A DNA stretch of 64,000 bases from Eucommia ulmoides (GCA_016647705.1 CM028335.1:42634526-42698525); one strand, 5' to 3'. Counted from the stretch's first letter, positions 11,120 through 23,883 are shown. Notes: a model not told the origin generated them from the letters alone. Translations and numbers: made by a program.

Positions 11120-12244
11120 TTAATGACTGGATTGCATAGGATATCCCGAAGCTTAATTTCCATATCCCAGAGGTGGCCGCAAAGCGTTCTGATTGTTCGC
11201 ATATGAGAAGTTCTTATGGTTGCGAAGTCTAGGATTGTAATGAGTCGAAATGTTGGTAGCGGGCCTGAAAGTATAGGCACGATTGTTTAGAAAATGACAT
11301 TCCTCGAACTCATTATCCAATCCGGATTGAGAACAACTTGTTGCTATCTCCTCCCCTTGACTTGACAAAGCTCATTTTGTAGACATGGCGACCAATTCAT
11401 CCGAGAGCTTGGACACTTGGGCTGATAACGTTGCAATATGGTCAGATTCTTGGATAGAAGAGACCCATCTTCCCGTGTTCCTCTCATTCAGCCATTGATA
11501 ATTATTAGCCGCCATTTCTTCCAATAGTGCATTAGCTTCGGTAGGGGTTTTGGACAACAACAATCCCCCTGAGGCTGCATCAACTATCGTTCTAGTCTGG
11601 CCATCCAACCCCTTGTAAAATAATTGGGTTTAAAACCAATCTTGATACCTGTATTGGGGGCACCTTCTCAATAGGTCCTTAAATCTCTCCCATGCCTCAA
11701 ACAACGACTCAAAGTCTCTTTGGCAAAATTGCGAAATCTCACCTCAGAGTTGAGAAGTCTTCAAAGGTGGAAAGAACTTAGTGAGGAACCTTTGTGCAAG
11801 GTCCTCCCAAGTATTAATGCTCCCTGGTTGAATCGACTGAAACCAACCCCTTGCTCTATCTCGTAAAGAAAACGGAAATAACCTCAACCGTATGACATCT
11901 TCGACAACTCCATTTATCTTGACGGTATCACAAATCTCGAGAAAGGTTGCTAAGTGGACGTTAGGGTCTTCGTGAAGATTCCCTCCATACTGGTTTTGCT
12001 GAACCATATTAATTAAGGTGGGCTTCAACTCACAGTTATTTGCCTGGATCGGCTGCCTCCGGATCCCTGAATAGTTATCCAGCATTAGTGGCCGATAATA
12101 GTCCCTAAGGACTCATTGTGGCCTCTCTTGCTCCGGAGGCTGAAGTGCGTGCGGCTCCGGTGGTTGTGGAACATTTTCACGTCCCTCGGCCATAGCGGTA
12201 GCTTTTTTCTCTTTCTGTTTACCAATGCGTTGACTACGCCGCAT
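11120..12244 (-). pseudogene. Athila1 gag, N-terminal and capsid region
   Basis: The structural protein precursor. A plausible start is the ATG at 12244 (MRRSQRIGKQKEKKATAM), just after the PBS and leader. The frame meets a stop near 12116. It continues at 12085 (MLDNYSGIRR) into DPNVHLATFLEICDTVKING and LRLFPFSLRDRARGWFQS, the retrotransposon gag core. A break near 11744 and stops near 11625, 11369 and 11150 follow. I saw no intact CCHC zinc knuckle. Confidence 0.88.
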
Positions 12245-12374
12245 GCACTGCTTAAGTCAAATAAATAAATCAAATAAACAAATGAATTGAATGAAATTTA
12301 AAAGCAAAAGAATTATCGTGATTAACATTCAACTACTTGATCACAATATCAACTCAATTGAAAAATACCTTGCA

Positions 12375-12392
12375 TCCCCGGCAATGGCGCCA
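12375..12392 (-). other. Athila1 primer-binding site (tRNA-Asp type)
   Basis: On the minus strand: TGGCGCCATTGCCGGGGA, 6 bases after the 5' LTR. This is the Athila-type PBS, complementary to the 3' end of tRNA-Asp with one mismatch (CAT for CGT). It fixes the direction of the element. Confidence 0.88.
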
Positions 12393-12398
12393 AAAATT

Positions 12399-14006
12399 TG
12401 TACGTGTGAGGATTCACACCATCGTCCTTGCGGTATTGACTACTCACAAGTATACAACGTCTAGTTTTAATATAATGGATCTTGTAAGATCGGATATCGT
12501 TCTACTTGGAATGACGTGTAATTCGGTTAAGTATTGTGATTTAAATAGTTTCATATTATCTCGACTAATCAAAATTTGTTTGTTTTCTATTTAATATACT
12601 AAGATAATTGATAACTATTAGGTTAGTTTTAATTACACTAATTACTTAGGTATTGATTTCTTTCACATAATGCATAATCGACGTCATTAAGTTAGCTATA
12701 ATGGTTTTTTATCTATTTCGACAATCTCTGTATCGATAACTCCTCTGCTACCTCTTCTGAGTGTAAGACGGGGGATTACACGACTTCATGTCAATGAAGA
12801 AGTCCCCTATAACGCCTTTACGACCCTAGGTCTCATGAGTCTTTAGCCAACGTCATGGATTGCATACGTTCTAACGCCCTCCCGGGTCGTTAGAACGTCA
12901 CGTTGTATTTACCCTAGTCCAAATCCGGGGTTACCTATTCCAAGTGTCAAACCCCATATTCTCAGTTTATCAATACAAGCATAATATCAAGAATAATAGT
13001 AAACACAATCGAATTTAGACGAATAGCACATTAAAGTAACATTAATTCCTTTAACTTAACAATTACATGATTTCAACTACACCTAAGTAAAATTTAACTA
13101 ATACTATAAGATCTTAGCCATATACCATACAAAATAAGAAGGATTCAACATTCTTAGATATGAAAAATTAATTACAAAGATAAAAACAAGATAGAAACAA
13201 TCAAATCTGAAAGTGAAACGGTTCATTGTCGCTAATGATCGATCTGCAAGTGATTCTTTTTTATCCGAATGATGAATCTCCTTCTTGATCTTCAAAATAT
13301 AGCATAAGAACTCTCTACTAGGGTTAGGGTTCATCAACAACCTTTTTCAAACGTGGGAAAGGGGTATAAATAGGCCTAGGGGTTCAAAAATATCTAAACA
13401 GATATTTTAGACTGTTCTGCGAAATGCGTCTAGGCGGTAGAATCTTTGGCTAGGCGGAGTTTAAGTCGGTTAGAATTTTGCCTAGGCGATGGTTTCTTCG
13501 CCTAGGTGGATTTTCAGCAGTTCAGTACTTCCAGCAGTTCAGCACTTCCAGCCTTTTGATAGATTTCCGCCTAGGCGGTGGAAACTTCGCCTAGGCAAAA
13601 TTCAATATTTCAGCCCTTGCAACTTTTTGATGGATTTTCGCCTAAGCAGTGGAAACTTCGCCAAGGCGGATTTCAACTTCTCTGCACTATCAACCTTCTG
13701 ACGAATTTCTGCCTAAGCGGTGGAAACTTCGCCTAGGCGGATTTCAACATTTCGGTATTTGCAACTTTCTGACGGATTTTTGCCTAGGCGGTGCTTCGCC
13801 TAGGCAGAATTGCGTTGTTCTTTGAAACCTTTTTTTTTTTTTCCATCTTTTAGCTACCCTTTTTCTACTATTTCGCTCAGTTTGCCGATTGTTTACGTCC
13901 CTACTCCTGACTTATAAAAACAGCTAAAAATATATCTAAACTTCAATAAAATACTCGAAAACTGGAAAATTTGGTTTAGAATTAGATAGGTATTTTACAC
14001 CTATCA
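12399..14006 (-). repeat. Athila1 5' LTR
   Basis: Pairs with 1033-2693. Its U3 holds the palindrome array at about 13428-13812. The right edge reads CCTATCA before the duplicated CTGGG. Confidence 0.92.
13428..13812. repeat. CGCCTAGGCGG palindrome array in the Athila1 5' LTR
   Basis: The same paired-palindrome array as at 2055-2505, with different point changes and one or two fewer units. This shows that the array changes length after insertion. Confidence 0.85.
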
Positions 14007-14011
14007 CTGGG

Positions 14012-14630
14012 CTAGACGTACGATGCTGAATCTTTAATTCATCGTACATCCATGAAACTTTGTCGTTGGTGAATGGTGTTTCGTTATCAGATATGAGAAC
14101 CTTTGGGATGCCAAAATGATCGATCACATTTTTCCAAAGAAAGTTCTTCACTTTATTTTCTCCTACTGTCACAAAGGCTTCGACTTCAACCTACTTGGTG
14201 AAGTAGTCAATTATCACCAATGAGTACCTTTTTTTTTTTTCGACGCTGGAGTAAACGACCCTAGAGCATCCATCTCCCATTGAGAAAATAGCTATAGGCT
14301 AGTTATCGAAGTCTGTTGTTGAGTTAGAACCTTGATATCATTGGAGAACCGTTGGCACTTGTCGTATCTCTTAACATATTCTTGCTCGTCTGTGCACATT
14401 GTTGGCCAATAATAGCTAATTCTTAGTGCCTTGTGCACCAGAGTTCTTACTCCTTGATGATTTCCATGAACTCCTTTATAGATTTCTTGCAAGATGTAGG
14501 GGGCTTCCTTTGGTCCTATACAAAGTAACAGGGGTTGGGAAAAATATATCCTATATAATTTATCATTGGTCTGTACATACCTTGATACTTTGTATAGGAT
14601 TTTTCTGGTTGAATCCTTGTCATCTGGCAT
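14012..14630 (-). pseudogene. Tat1 integrase, N-terminal part
   Basis: The zinc-binding region is visible as GNHQGVRTL...YYWPTM...YVKRYDKCQRF; the first Cys of the CxxC pair is Tyr here, so the finger is broken. The core continues to VIDHFGIPKVLISDNETPF (second catalytic Asp) and ELKIQHRTSSP, where the Athila LTR interrupts it. The other half is at 431-1027. Confidence 0.85.
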
Positions 14631-14639
14631 AATTTATTC

Positions 14640-15130
14640 CTTTATATACTATACTAAAGGTGTTCTCCAGTCTTCTTCTTGATCCGACTAACCTATGCAT
14701 ACGCAATGGTTAGCTGGTGCTACTATAGATAGTTGCTCAAGGAATTGCACTAGTTTAGACTGCTGATCAGGCCCAAATGAAGAAGCTAATACCGACAGTA
14801 AATCTGCTTTTTAGTTCTTAGCTCTTGGAACAACTTCAAATTTGCAGCTCTAGAGTGAGGAGATTAACTCTTTTATTTTTTCGACATAAAGGTGCAACCT
14901 TTCTTCATTTACAATGTACGCCCCATTTATCTGGTTGACCAACAACTGAGAGTTTGATCTCAATTCTAGATGCTAGGCTCCTAATTCTTTGGCAAGAGTC
15001 AGCCCAATGATTACTACTTCCTATTCTGATTCGTTATTGGAGGTTCAACTACCAAGTTGTTCTGCTCTTTCGAGTTGATCTCATTCAGGTGTTTCCAGGA
15101 CTATGCCTACACCACACCCCTTCATATTTG
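14640..15130 (-). pseudogene. Tat1 second (archaeal-type) RNase H domain, decayed
   Basis: Read in the best frame it gives LTLAKELGA, then LRSNSQLLVNQINGAYIV. Intact Tat elements have DSQLVVNQVNGEY here, so the catalytic Asp is changed to Asn. Several stops lie in frame. The extra RNase H upstream of integrase defines the Tat lineage; the Tat2 copy at 53306-53850 is better preserved. Confidence 0.7.
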
Positions 15131-15167
15131 AGGTTTAATCTACCCACAACTTCCACATTGTAGCTGA

Positions 15168-16462
15168 CTAATTAGGACACTCTCCATATTCCATTACCAT
15201 TTCTCCTGAAGGAGTCAGCTCAGTAATAAAGTCTGTTAGGGCTTGCCTTTTGATTGCGGTTTTGGGTTTATACTCGATGAAGAACTCACCAAGCTCTACT
15301 TCCCACTTCATGAGACTTCCAGAAACCTCTAGTCTATCCATTATAGCTCTGAGGAGGTAAGAGGTTAGCAAATTGATCTCATATGCTTGAAAATACGGCC
15401 TGAGCTTCCACGCTGCAGTCACTAGAGCTAGGGAAAGCTTTTCTAGTTCACGGTAGCGAGTTTCTGTTTGGACCAATAATTTGCTGATGTAATAAATTGG
15501 TCTCTACCCTTATACGTGATCTTTCACCGGTGTTGTACTTACTACAACAGGTGTCATCGCCAAGTAGAGATAGAGCTCATCCCCTGGATTCACTTTAGCT
15601 AGCGTCTCAACGGAACCTTGGTAGTTTTTTATGAACTGCAGCGCTAGTTCACGGTCTTCATTCCACTGAAAGTTTTTGCTCCCCTTTAAAATTTTGAAAA
15701 AAGGGGCACACTATCAGTAAATTTGGAAATGAATCGATTTAGGGCCGCTAATATTCTTGTCAGCACTTGGACTTCTCTTATGGTTGTAGGGGACTTTATT
15801 CTTCAGACAACTTCTATCTGTCCTGAATCCACCATGTTGCCTGGCTGGTTTACCATGAATCCCAGAAATTTGCCAGATGCAACTCCAAAAATACATTTTT
15901 CTGGGTTTAACTTCATGTTAAACTTCCTCAGTATAATGAAAGCTTATGCCAAATACACCAGGTGATCTTCCTTCTTAGAGTTTTTAACCAGCATGTCTTC
16001 TATGTAGACCTCCATATTTGTCCCAATTTGGTCTTGGAACATACGGTTCACCAATTGTTGATAGGTTGCTCGAAGTGATGAATGTTGTCCCTTTCTCATC
16101 TTGCTTATCCATGCGGATTTAATTGCAGCCTGTGTACGCATCTATCATGGTCAATCGTTAATGCCCTATTGTTGCATCTACCATCTGGTTGGATAGCAGT
16201 TCTTTGGGCATGCCTGGTTGAGGTCAGCGAAGTCTACGCATATTCTCTGCTTTATATTCTTCTTCTTCACGAGGACTGGGTTGGCCAGGCATTTTGGGTA
16301 TATGACTTCCCTTATGTGGCCAATGGAGAGTAGCCTCTTTATCGCTGATTTAATCATTTCTTCCTTTTCAGGGTTGAATATCCTCCTCTTCTGCCTGACC
16401 AGTGGGTAAGACCTAGAAATGTCAAGACGGTGGACCTCCACATTAGGAATGATACCCTTCAT
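15168..16462 (-). pseudogene. Tat1 reverse transcriptase and RNase H
   Basis: The start of RT (16462-16178) reads PLVRQKRRIFNPEKEEMI, then LANPVLVKKKNIKQRICVDF and DLNQACPKN. The catalytic box is VYIEDMLVKNS at about 15990: the first of the two usual Asp residues is Glu. The RNase H end (15476-15168) shows LVTAAWKLRPYFQAYEI and GEFFIEYKPKT. Multiple stops and frame changes lie between. RT copies the element's RNA; this copy is not functional. Confidence 0.87.
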
Positions 16463-17218
16463 GTCTTCTAGAGACTAGGCAAAAACGTCTAAATTTTTGT
16501 TGAGCAACTTTCTGATCTCCTCTGCTTCAATCGAGCTTAGGGATTCTTCTATCATTAGCTTCTGAGCTTATTTTTTAAAAGTGACTTCCCGTACCTATTC
16601 AGCAGGTTGGAGAACCCTGGAGTATTCCCTAAAGTCATCAATCTCATGAGCTGAGCTAATCGACGAAGCTACTTGTTGCTCTGGATTTAATTTCTATAAG
16701 GTCTTCTTCTTCCTCTTCATAGCTATTGTGAAACACTGCCTTGATGCCACCTGGCCCATACATATTATTGCCACCAAACCATCCTTCACATACTTGATGT
16801 ACTGGTGGTATGTTAACACTATTGCCTTCATGGCATGCAATCATGGTCATCCCAATATTGCATTGTAAGGGGATGATGACTCCATCACTATGAACTCTAT
16901 GGCCTTTATGTACCCACTCTATTTTTTATTTGTTGTGACCGATAGGGTGATCCTTCTTCTGAGAGAACTGAGGTCTCCATTAAAACCTACCATAATAGTC
17001 TGAGTTGAACTAACATCTGAGCTAGGCACCCCCATTTGCTTCAGTGTGTCCAAAAAGATGATATTAGCAGAATTGCTTGTATCAACCAAAATTCGTCTTA
17101 CCTCGAAATTGGAGATCCAAAGGGTGATGAACAGAGCATCTTCATGGGGGTGCACAATCCCCTTGCAATTTTCATCTGAGAAAGAGATGACTAGCCCTGG
17201 ATTGGTAGTTATTAACAT
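16463..17218 (-). pseudogene. Tat1 protease region
   Basis: The 17218-16919 frame holds HPHEDALFITLWISNFEVRR, then ILVDTSNSANIIFLDTLKQM. The last is the aspartic protease active site with DTSNS where DTGSS or DGGSS is expected, so the flap glycine is lost. Linker sequence with stops continues to 16463. Confidence 0.8.
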
Positions 17219-17455
17219 TGTTTCTCTATAACAGCACTCCAGTGTTGCCTCTCAGACTTTCCTCTTCCGTTTACGATTAGTTTATCCAATAGTAAGCCCA
17301 ACAGTGTTGATCATATATATGACCTCATGATTATTGTTGGGATGATCCTCTTTGTGCTCTTTGTTACAGTTTTCGTAACAAATTTCTATTTTGGTTCTCT
17401 TCTAGTCCCTTGATCACTCTTGTAGATAGCCACGTAACTGACCCATGTCAATTAG

Positions 17456-18770
17456 TCACTTGATTTCTTTTTTGAGCTCCCAGCAATCGTCTGTGTCATG
17501 GCCATGGTCCCTATGAAAATCGTAGTACTTTAACTTTCCTGTTAGACATGGTGTTCTGCTTAGGAGGCCATTGAACCACCTTAGACGAATGGATTTCATG
17601 CAAAATTCTGGAGATTGGCATCTGTAGACCTGGGAGGTTTGGTTTTTAACGTGCATCCAGTCTAGAACTAGAACTCTTGGGCTAATCTTTACGCCTGTCT
17701 AATCTGCGGGCCATTGTTTTGCTGTGGTCCTTCTTGCTTTTCCTTGGGTGATCTTTGGTAGATCCCCTTCATTCTCTCGCAAGTTTGACGTCCTCCAGTT
17801 TCATCTAGGGCTTAGCTTTCTCCATCAACTCAGACATACTCTTGGGGTTGTGCTTGGTGAGGGAGTTTTGAAACCTTCCATGGCGCAACCCTGAAGTAAA
17901 TGCATTGATTATGAGGCTGGAGTCACACTCCTCAATGCATGTTAGCTCTTCATTAAAATAGTTTATATACTGGTGCATGGACTCTCTTTTCTCTTGCTGC
18001 AAGGCAAGCAGATAATTAAGTCCCTTCATCAACCTTTGACAAGTTATCAAGCGATTGGTAAACATCTTCCCAAAGTTTTTGAACGATGAGATGGAGTTGA
18101 GTGGAAGCTTGTGTAATCACTCCAGGGCAGAGCCATTCAGGGTCGTAGTAAAAGCTCTACACAGTGTTGAGTCACCTACTCCATACAAGGCCATAACATA
18201 CCTGAATTGGCGGATATAGTCTATAGGATCTGATTTCTTATCATACTTCTCGAACTTGGTGGGGTCAAACTTCTTAGAGAGTGGTACAGTTAAGATGTCT
18301 GAGGTGAAAGGTATCTTAGTTCCTTTCAACAACATATCCAGTCCATGCAAGGGTAGATTGCTCTCCTCCTTGCTTCTGGGCTACTGACGTGAATTAATAG
18401 TCTTGGTTTTGCTGAACACCCTTTTATCCTATTGTTGATTGCTAATATCTCATTGGACAACTCTTTCCTCTTGGGATAGTGGGTCTGTATACCTTGGAGA
18501 CTCCGCTTCTTTCCCCAAACCATTGTCAACAGTAGGAGGTTGTGGCCTATTTTTGGCGATCAGCTCTGCCATTTACTTGACCACGTCCACTATTTATGAG
18601 ATTTTCCCTGTAAGGGCGTCCATCTTCGCATCAGTGCTCTAAACATCTAGGGGAGGATTAACCTAAACATCCTTTAACGCTCCATAGGAACCTCATTATC
18701 AACTGGTGGTGGCATGTCACTATTGTGGGTGTTGCTCCTCTTGCTTGTGGTTGCGTCATTGTTGTTACAA
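17456..18770 (-). pseudogene. Tat1 gag
   Basis: Structural protein precursor. From right to left: a variable N-terminus, then KFDPTKFEKYDKKSDPIDYI and STLCRAFTTTLNGSALE (18350-18117). The capsid end is ALQQEKRESMHQYINYFNEE and GLRHGRF (18065-17805). A single-knuckle remnant follows, YYDFHRDHGHDTDDCWELKK (17550-17456), with the first Cys changed to Tyr. Stops fall between all blocks. Confidence 0.83.
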
Positions 18771-18788
18771 AAAGCTTTTATGTAAGCG

Positions 18789-18809
18789 TTTCCCACAAAC
18801 GGTGCCTAA
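18789..18809 (-). other. Tat1 primer-binding site
   Basis: On the minus strand this reads TTAGGCACCGTTTGTGGGAA, next to the 5' LTR. It is a diverged form of the TTGGCGCCGTCTGTGGGAA block common in Tat elements. Similar sites are at 44312-44333 (Tat3) and 62706-62726 (Tat2). Confidence 0.75.
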
Positions 18810-19468
18810 TGATGTTGCCAAAAATTCGCAGCACGTGCAATCAGCTTTTCACGTGCCAACAATCTTTTCAACTTCACCTTTCAACCTTCAACACTGATTA
18901 GGTCTTTTTTTTGGGGGGGGAGGGGACACCGGTGTGTTGTCGACCAAAGAACCTTCGGCGTGAAAATAAGTTAATCCTTATAGAGAAGGCTAAAGCGCTC
19001 AAATCAATCCAAAAAAATAAACAATGATACTTTTCCTTTATATAGGCTTAGTTAATCTCTGCCGTTTCATTGGTGAAGTCGCTCGTTACGTGATATCCTC
19101 CTAACGCATGGGATATGGCCATGATCTTCTCCATTAAACCAGGAGAAGATCTCTATAACGTTTCCCCACAAAATATGGGCCTTTATAGTCAGGTGGTTGT
19201 AACGTTCCACATGCATAGGGGACATGGTCATCATGGGTTGACCTGTTCGTTTTTGGCCTTGTTATCGTAGGTTCTGATTACTCATTAATGGGCCTTTTTG
19301 TGAGGCTTGATCTATCTATATGCTACACATCTTCTTCCCGGTGGGCCTAATGTGATCATCCCAATTAATGTATTGGGTTTAAGTTTTTCGGGTTAGACCA
19401 TTGACCCGATCCGACCCGTTAAGACTCTCAAACCTTTATTAGTTATGAGCGGGAGTTTTCCCATATCA
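18810..19468 (-). repeat. Tat1 5' LTR (right edge tentative)
   Basis: Starts TGATGTTGCCAAAAA next to the PBS; Tat3 starts TGATGTTGCCGAAAAA. It contains CACCGGTGTG and a short G run at 18912. The right edge CATATCA at 19468 is chosen for its TG/CA fit; the partner LTR is outside the window, so no duplication can confirm it. Confidence 0.6.
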
Positions 19469-20135
19469 CTAATCTTGAGTTATATCGTTATATGCATATT
19501 TAATCTTGCTACGTTATTTCTAATTCTATATTCATGTGTATAGATAGATCCAAATAGTTTTGATACTATTGTGAACTGATTCGAACGTTTATGTTTTAAG
19601 TTCTTATTTGGTTAATTAAATCCAAGCATACGCACATTAAAATCTAGCCTCAATCTATATAAAATTAGCAATATTTGAATTGTGTTAGATTTTTTAGAAA
19701 ATACATATTCACCCTATTTGCTTGTTCCATAAATTGTGTTAAATTTTTTATCTTGACTACATTGAGTTGTGTTTAATATTATTTAATCTGGAATTTTATT
19801 GTGATTTATATTGAGCATTTTACTTAAATATAATTCCTGCTTGTATCATACTTGAAAGTTCACGTGTATATCATTCTTTTCAAGTATCAAAGTTCTACAA
19901 ATGACTTACGATTCATTTAATTGGATGGAATGGAATCAAGATGCAATGGAAGAAAGAATATAATAAATTTATCAATGGAATTACTATTCCATTTTCCTGA
20001 TTGGTTGTTATGAAATGAAAGATAAAATCAAATAATAAAACATAACAAATTTTTCATGATGCCTTTAAGATATCAATTTTGAATATTTATCTAGATTATT
20101 TTAAAAAAATGATTACAAATGGGTTTTGCTCTAAT

Positions 20136-20231
<96 letters not shown>

Positions 20232-21356
20232 TGTTGTAAAACTCTAGCATTAATTACTACAAACCTATGCATGGATAATCCATATCCAAGCATTATCCAA
20301 TTGCGACCCTTTTTCAATTCATAAAAAAATTGCAACATAAAACAAGCATTATACCTATAAACTAATGTGGAAACATTAAAACAGAAGTCTACCTTTCGGA
20401 TTTAAAAAACTCGTTTACAATTCGTTCTTCATTTCTTCTCTCGTCGGCAAAAAAAATGCTACTAGGGTATTTTCCGATAATATCCACAAGCTCGCTAACC
20501 AAGGCCACTCAAATTTTTTATAATATGACGGGAATAGAAATCTTAGAGGTGGTAATGCCTATTTATAAAAAAAATTCCAAAAGGTGTGTCTATTCCAAAG
20601 GGTGTCTACTGAATAAACGTGATTCTTGAGATCAAGAGGTATATCCATTCACATGGTAACTATCCATGAAATTTGGGGCCCATGTGGACTCTCCACAGGT
20701 CGACCCGACTCGCTCCATAATATAATATCTCTCACGTGGACACAATAGGCACCAAATGTGCTTATCTCTTTAAACTCATGCATTATACTATCTTCATATA
20801 GGTTAGTGGTGTATGCAACCAACGAGTGTCTTCATGTGGGAGCACCATATTAAATTTCTACCTAACTAACATGGTAACATATCGTTGCAAAATAAAATAC
20901 TTGTCTATACCCCAGATCAATTCAGTCACATTAAATTAAGCAATTCTAACCCCTTTAGAGTTTAAAACTCAGAACATGCTTAATCTTCTTTACAGTAGCA
21001 TGCTTATTTTCAAAAAGTATAATATATATAATATAATTTTGAAAAACAACTTTATATGTGGTGGCCACCATTAAGCACCGCACACTTAAATTTTAATAAG
21101 ATGTGTTACTAAATTGTTTTCCTTTTATCCTCATGGTACTCAACTTCCATTTGATTGGATTCCTAGACATATCCCTTTAAATCGCATCATTCATAGCCAT
21201 AGGATAACAAGTTAAAGTAGCAACATTAATTTTTTGAATTATAACATAGTTTAAAGTCATGAGGGTACAATTAGATCATATATATATATATAGGGCTCAC
21301 ACAGTAAGAAAGCAGTGATCTATTTCTCACTCCTTATGTGGTCATCTTAAAGTATA
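19469..21356. other. Gene-free DNA, nothing coding seen
   Basis: About 1.9 kb of AT-rich sequence. Apart from the CA/TA microsatellite I see no coding frame with family resemblance and no clear element ends. Confidence 0.6.
20138..20229. repeat. Compound (CA)n(TA)n microsatellite
   Basis: About 20 CA units, then about 26 TA units without interruption. A frame across it encodes only alternating residues and is not a gene. Confidence 0.97.
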
Positions 21357-22531
21357 TGTAGTGTCACACCCCACCCCACCACGGACTCCCGTCGCCCTGG
21401 GGCCGGTGTGACGTCGATATGACATCACCTAACTGACTAGACAACCACAATAAATAAAAATATACAAACAAATGATATGTACAACATATACATAATTCTC
21501 ATTGATAGGGACACACTGTTCGAACTATAAGAATAACCAAAATTTGAATCCCATAAATCTCACTTAGATTCATCTCTGACACCTCGCCTCAAAATCCCTC
21601 TCAAATGACTCCATCGCACGACCCGCATAACTCTATCTAGTGCCAGTAGGGGACCGACCGACTCCTAGTGTTTTACCTACGAGTGTACTGCCTTTTTAGT
21701 AAAAATATTTCGTAATAATAAATCACTCTACAACATCTAAATGGATCAAGCGTAGGTATATAAACAACGCGTAACTAATAAAATTCTCCATAATATAAAA
21801 GTGGAAATAAACCCATAAGTATAAGTTTCATCCAAATCTATCTAATATAAAATCATATCAATCACTAGAGTAAATAATAAATTACCCAATATAAGTAAAA
21901 CACCACATCTCAAACACACACACTGGCCAGCCCTAGTGATCATTTTAACCTCATGATCGGGAGTTTGCAACGGTACCATACCATCCGTAGGATATGCCTT
22001 CCTACGAACACCCATCACTCCGCCGAAACGGATAATCACTGCGCAGTATAAACGTCTAACATCACTCTGCCGAAGCAGATAAACATCACTCCACCGAAGC
22101 GGATAACATCACTCTACCAAAACAGATAAATACTATGGCATCGTCAAATCAAATACAGCATCATCGAATCACAACTCAATAAATATCGTCTACTCAACAT
22201 CGTCAAATTACCACGTCTATCTCTTTGTCTCAAAATCAACTTTTAAATCCCAAAATCATATATCACACTTTCTTTTAAAGAAAATGTCTGATTTTTATTA
22301 AAACCACCTTTCCACCCTTTATTTTTAGAAAACCAGGCATTTCTAGAAAACAGATGTTTTTTTTATTCTCTTTTAAAAACACCATGATTTCACCAAATCC
22401 AACAAAAATTCATTTTCAACTTCATTTCGAAAACCACCGAAATCTTCCGGTAATCTAGTTTACCAACTCACCCACCTCCCACTTGATCCATATAATTTAT
22501 AAAATCGTACGGTTTAAGTAAACCAACATTT

Positions 22532-22535
<4 letters not shown>

Positions 22536-22582
<47 letters not shown>
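22536..22582. repeat. (AT)n microsatellite inside the solo LTR
   Basis: Uninterrupted AT repeat of about 23 units. Confidence 0.95.
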
Positions 22583-22584
<2 letters not shown>

Positions 22585-22939
22585 AAAATAATCTAGCAAG
22601 AAGACAGTACACTCACCTCGATATCTATTTTGCAAAACTGACACTGATCATACTTTATCTGGACGTCGGTGCCTGCGAACATAACAGTGACAGAGCCTAA
22701 ATTAATATCTTATCTAAAATATCCTAATCATACAATAAAGACCCTATATTCTGAATCGTTACTATTTTATGTACCACGTACTTAAAATTAATTAATCGTT
22801 ACGAAATTATTACGATTTTAGGATTTGTAACGCTAAATACAATTTAATTTAACAAAAATTAATAACCGATTGAAATTTCACCTGTTTCCGAACCGTTCGG
22901 CGACCACGAGATGGGTTTTGGATTTTTCTGGGGTAGTTT

Positions 22940-23530
22940 CTGCAATTTCCCCCTTTTTCCCTTTTTTTTTTTTTTTTCCTTTTTTTTTTTCCCTTTCTCT
23001 TTCTTCTCTGTTTGCGTTTACTGTTTCTATTTCAGTTCAAAAATATCGTCGGCCACCCTCTCTCTCTCTCTACCATTTTCGTCCACCCGAGACCTCTCAC
23101 GCCCCGTCGCTCTTACCGCCGGCCCTACTCCATCCCCCGCCATGGTTCACCAACCACTACCGGCCACTTCCCCCACCGATCTCATCTACCCACCTAAACC
23201 GTACACGCCACCGTAACGACCTACACACACACCAACGGCCAAACTCATGCCGCCACTGCCTCCGTCGTTTACCCAGTTGATCAAACAGTAAACAGAACAC
23301 ACACAAACCACCGCCACCACTGCCGTCGGAGGAATACCCACTCCCACACGACGATCGTCGATCACCTACACACACACATTGGACAACCCCACCCTCATAC
23401 ATGCATACAGGAGGAATGCACGCATACTCTGTCTCACACACGCCAACGACTGAACGCCGGCAATTACACGACGGCACCGATGCTCCGCTCCTCCGTTTCT
23501 CTCTCTAGATTTTTGGATCGTTCTTCCTTG
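22940..23530. other. Pyrimidine tracts and C-rich block inside the solo LTR
   Basis: T/C runs at 22942-23005 and a CT run near 23062 precede a block rich in CCACCGCC-like sequence. Open frames of 60-136 residues occur on both strands here, but they are low-complexity or unrelated, and none looks like a protein family. Probably the transcribed R/U5 part of the LTR. Confidence 0.5.
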
Positions 23531-23883
23531 TAGCGTTTGAAATGGTAGGCACATGTATATATATGCATGAAAATGGTGGTATGAAATCGATCGGTTGCTC
23601 GCCACGTCGATCCCCACTCTTCCTGATCTCCCTGTCTGCCGGCCGAATTTGCAACTCACGGATATATACATATATTTTTTTATAAAAAAAACATTTGGTT
23701 TAATTGCACTTTTCTCCCCCTATTTCCCATTAAGTCTTTATTTAATCCCATTCATCTTTTAGGATTTCTTAAATTGCATTCTGATCCCTAAAATTTTTAT
23801 TCTACAAATTTTGCATCTCAAATTTAGAATAAGTTTCTAAATTTGCAATTTGACCCAATCATTTTTATTTTATCTTTATTTTA

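Larger units (their letters stand above)
1033..14006 (-). mobile_element. Athila-lineage LTR retrotransposon, structurally complete (Athila1)
   Basis: A 13-kb element in minus orientation. The 3' LTR is at 1033-2693 and the 5' LTR at 12399-14006. LTR ends are TGATAGG at the outer U3 end and CGTACA at the other. The PPT is beside the left LTR, a tRNA-Asp-type PBS beside the right LTR, and CTGGG flanks both sides. The order gag, protease, RT, RNase H, integrase, env-like ORF is that of Athila elements. Over the first 170 bases the two LTRs differ at roughly one base in 15 by eye, many differences being C/T or G/A. Numerous stops and frameshifts mean it cannot move on its own. Confidence 0.95.
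14007..19468 (-). mobile_element. Tat1 Ty3/gypsy element, 5' part (right flank of nested Athila)
   Basis: Minus-strand order from right to left: 5' LTR (18810-19468), PBS, gag, protease, RT, RNase H, a second RNase H, then integrase up to the Athila insertion. The second RNase H-like domain between RNase H and integrase is the hallmark of the Tat lineage. The first five bases, CTGGG, duplicate 1028-1032. Confidence 0.88.

Noticed and set aside
20138-20338. Minus-strand frame ending in alternating Tyr-Ile and Cys-Val
   Set aside because: Mostly the CA/TA microsatellite; no other support.
22870-23671. Four open frames of 60-136 residues in the solo LTR
   Set aside because: They lie on both strands and overlap, with poly-Phe or Ser/Pro runs and no family motif, inside a proven LTR.
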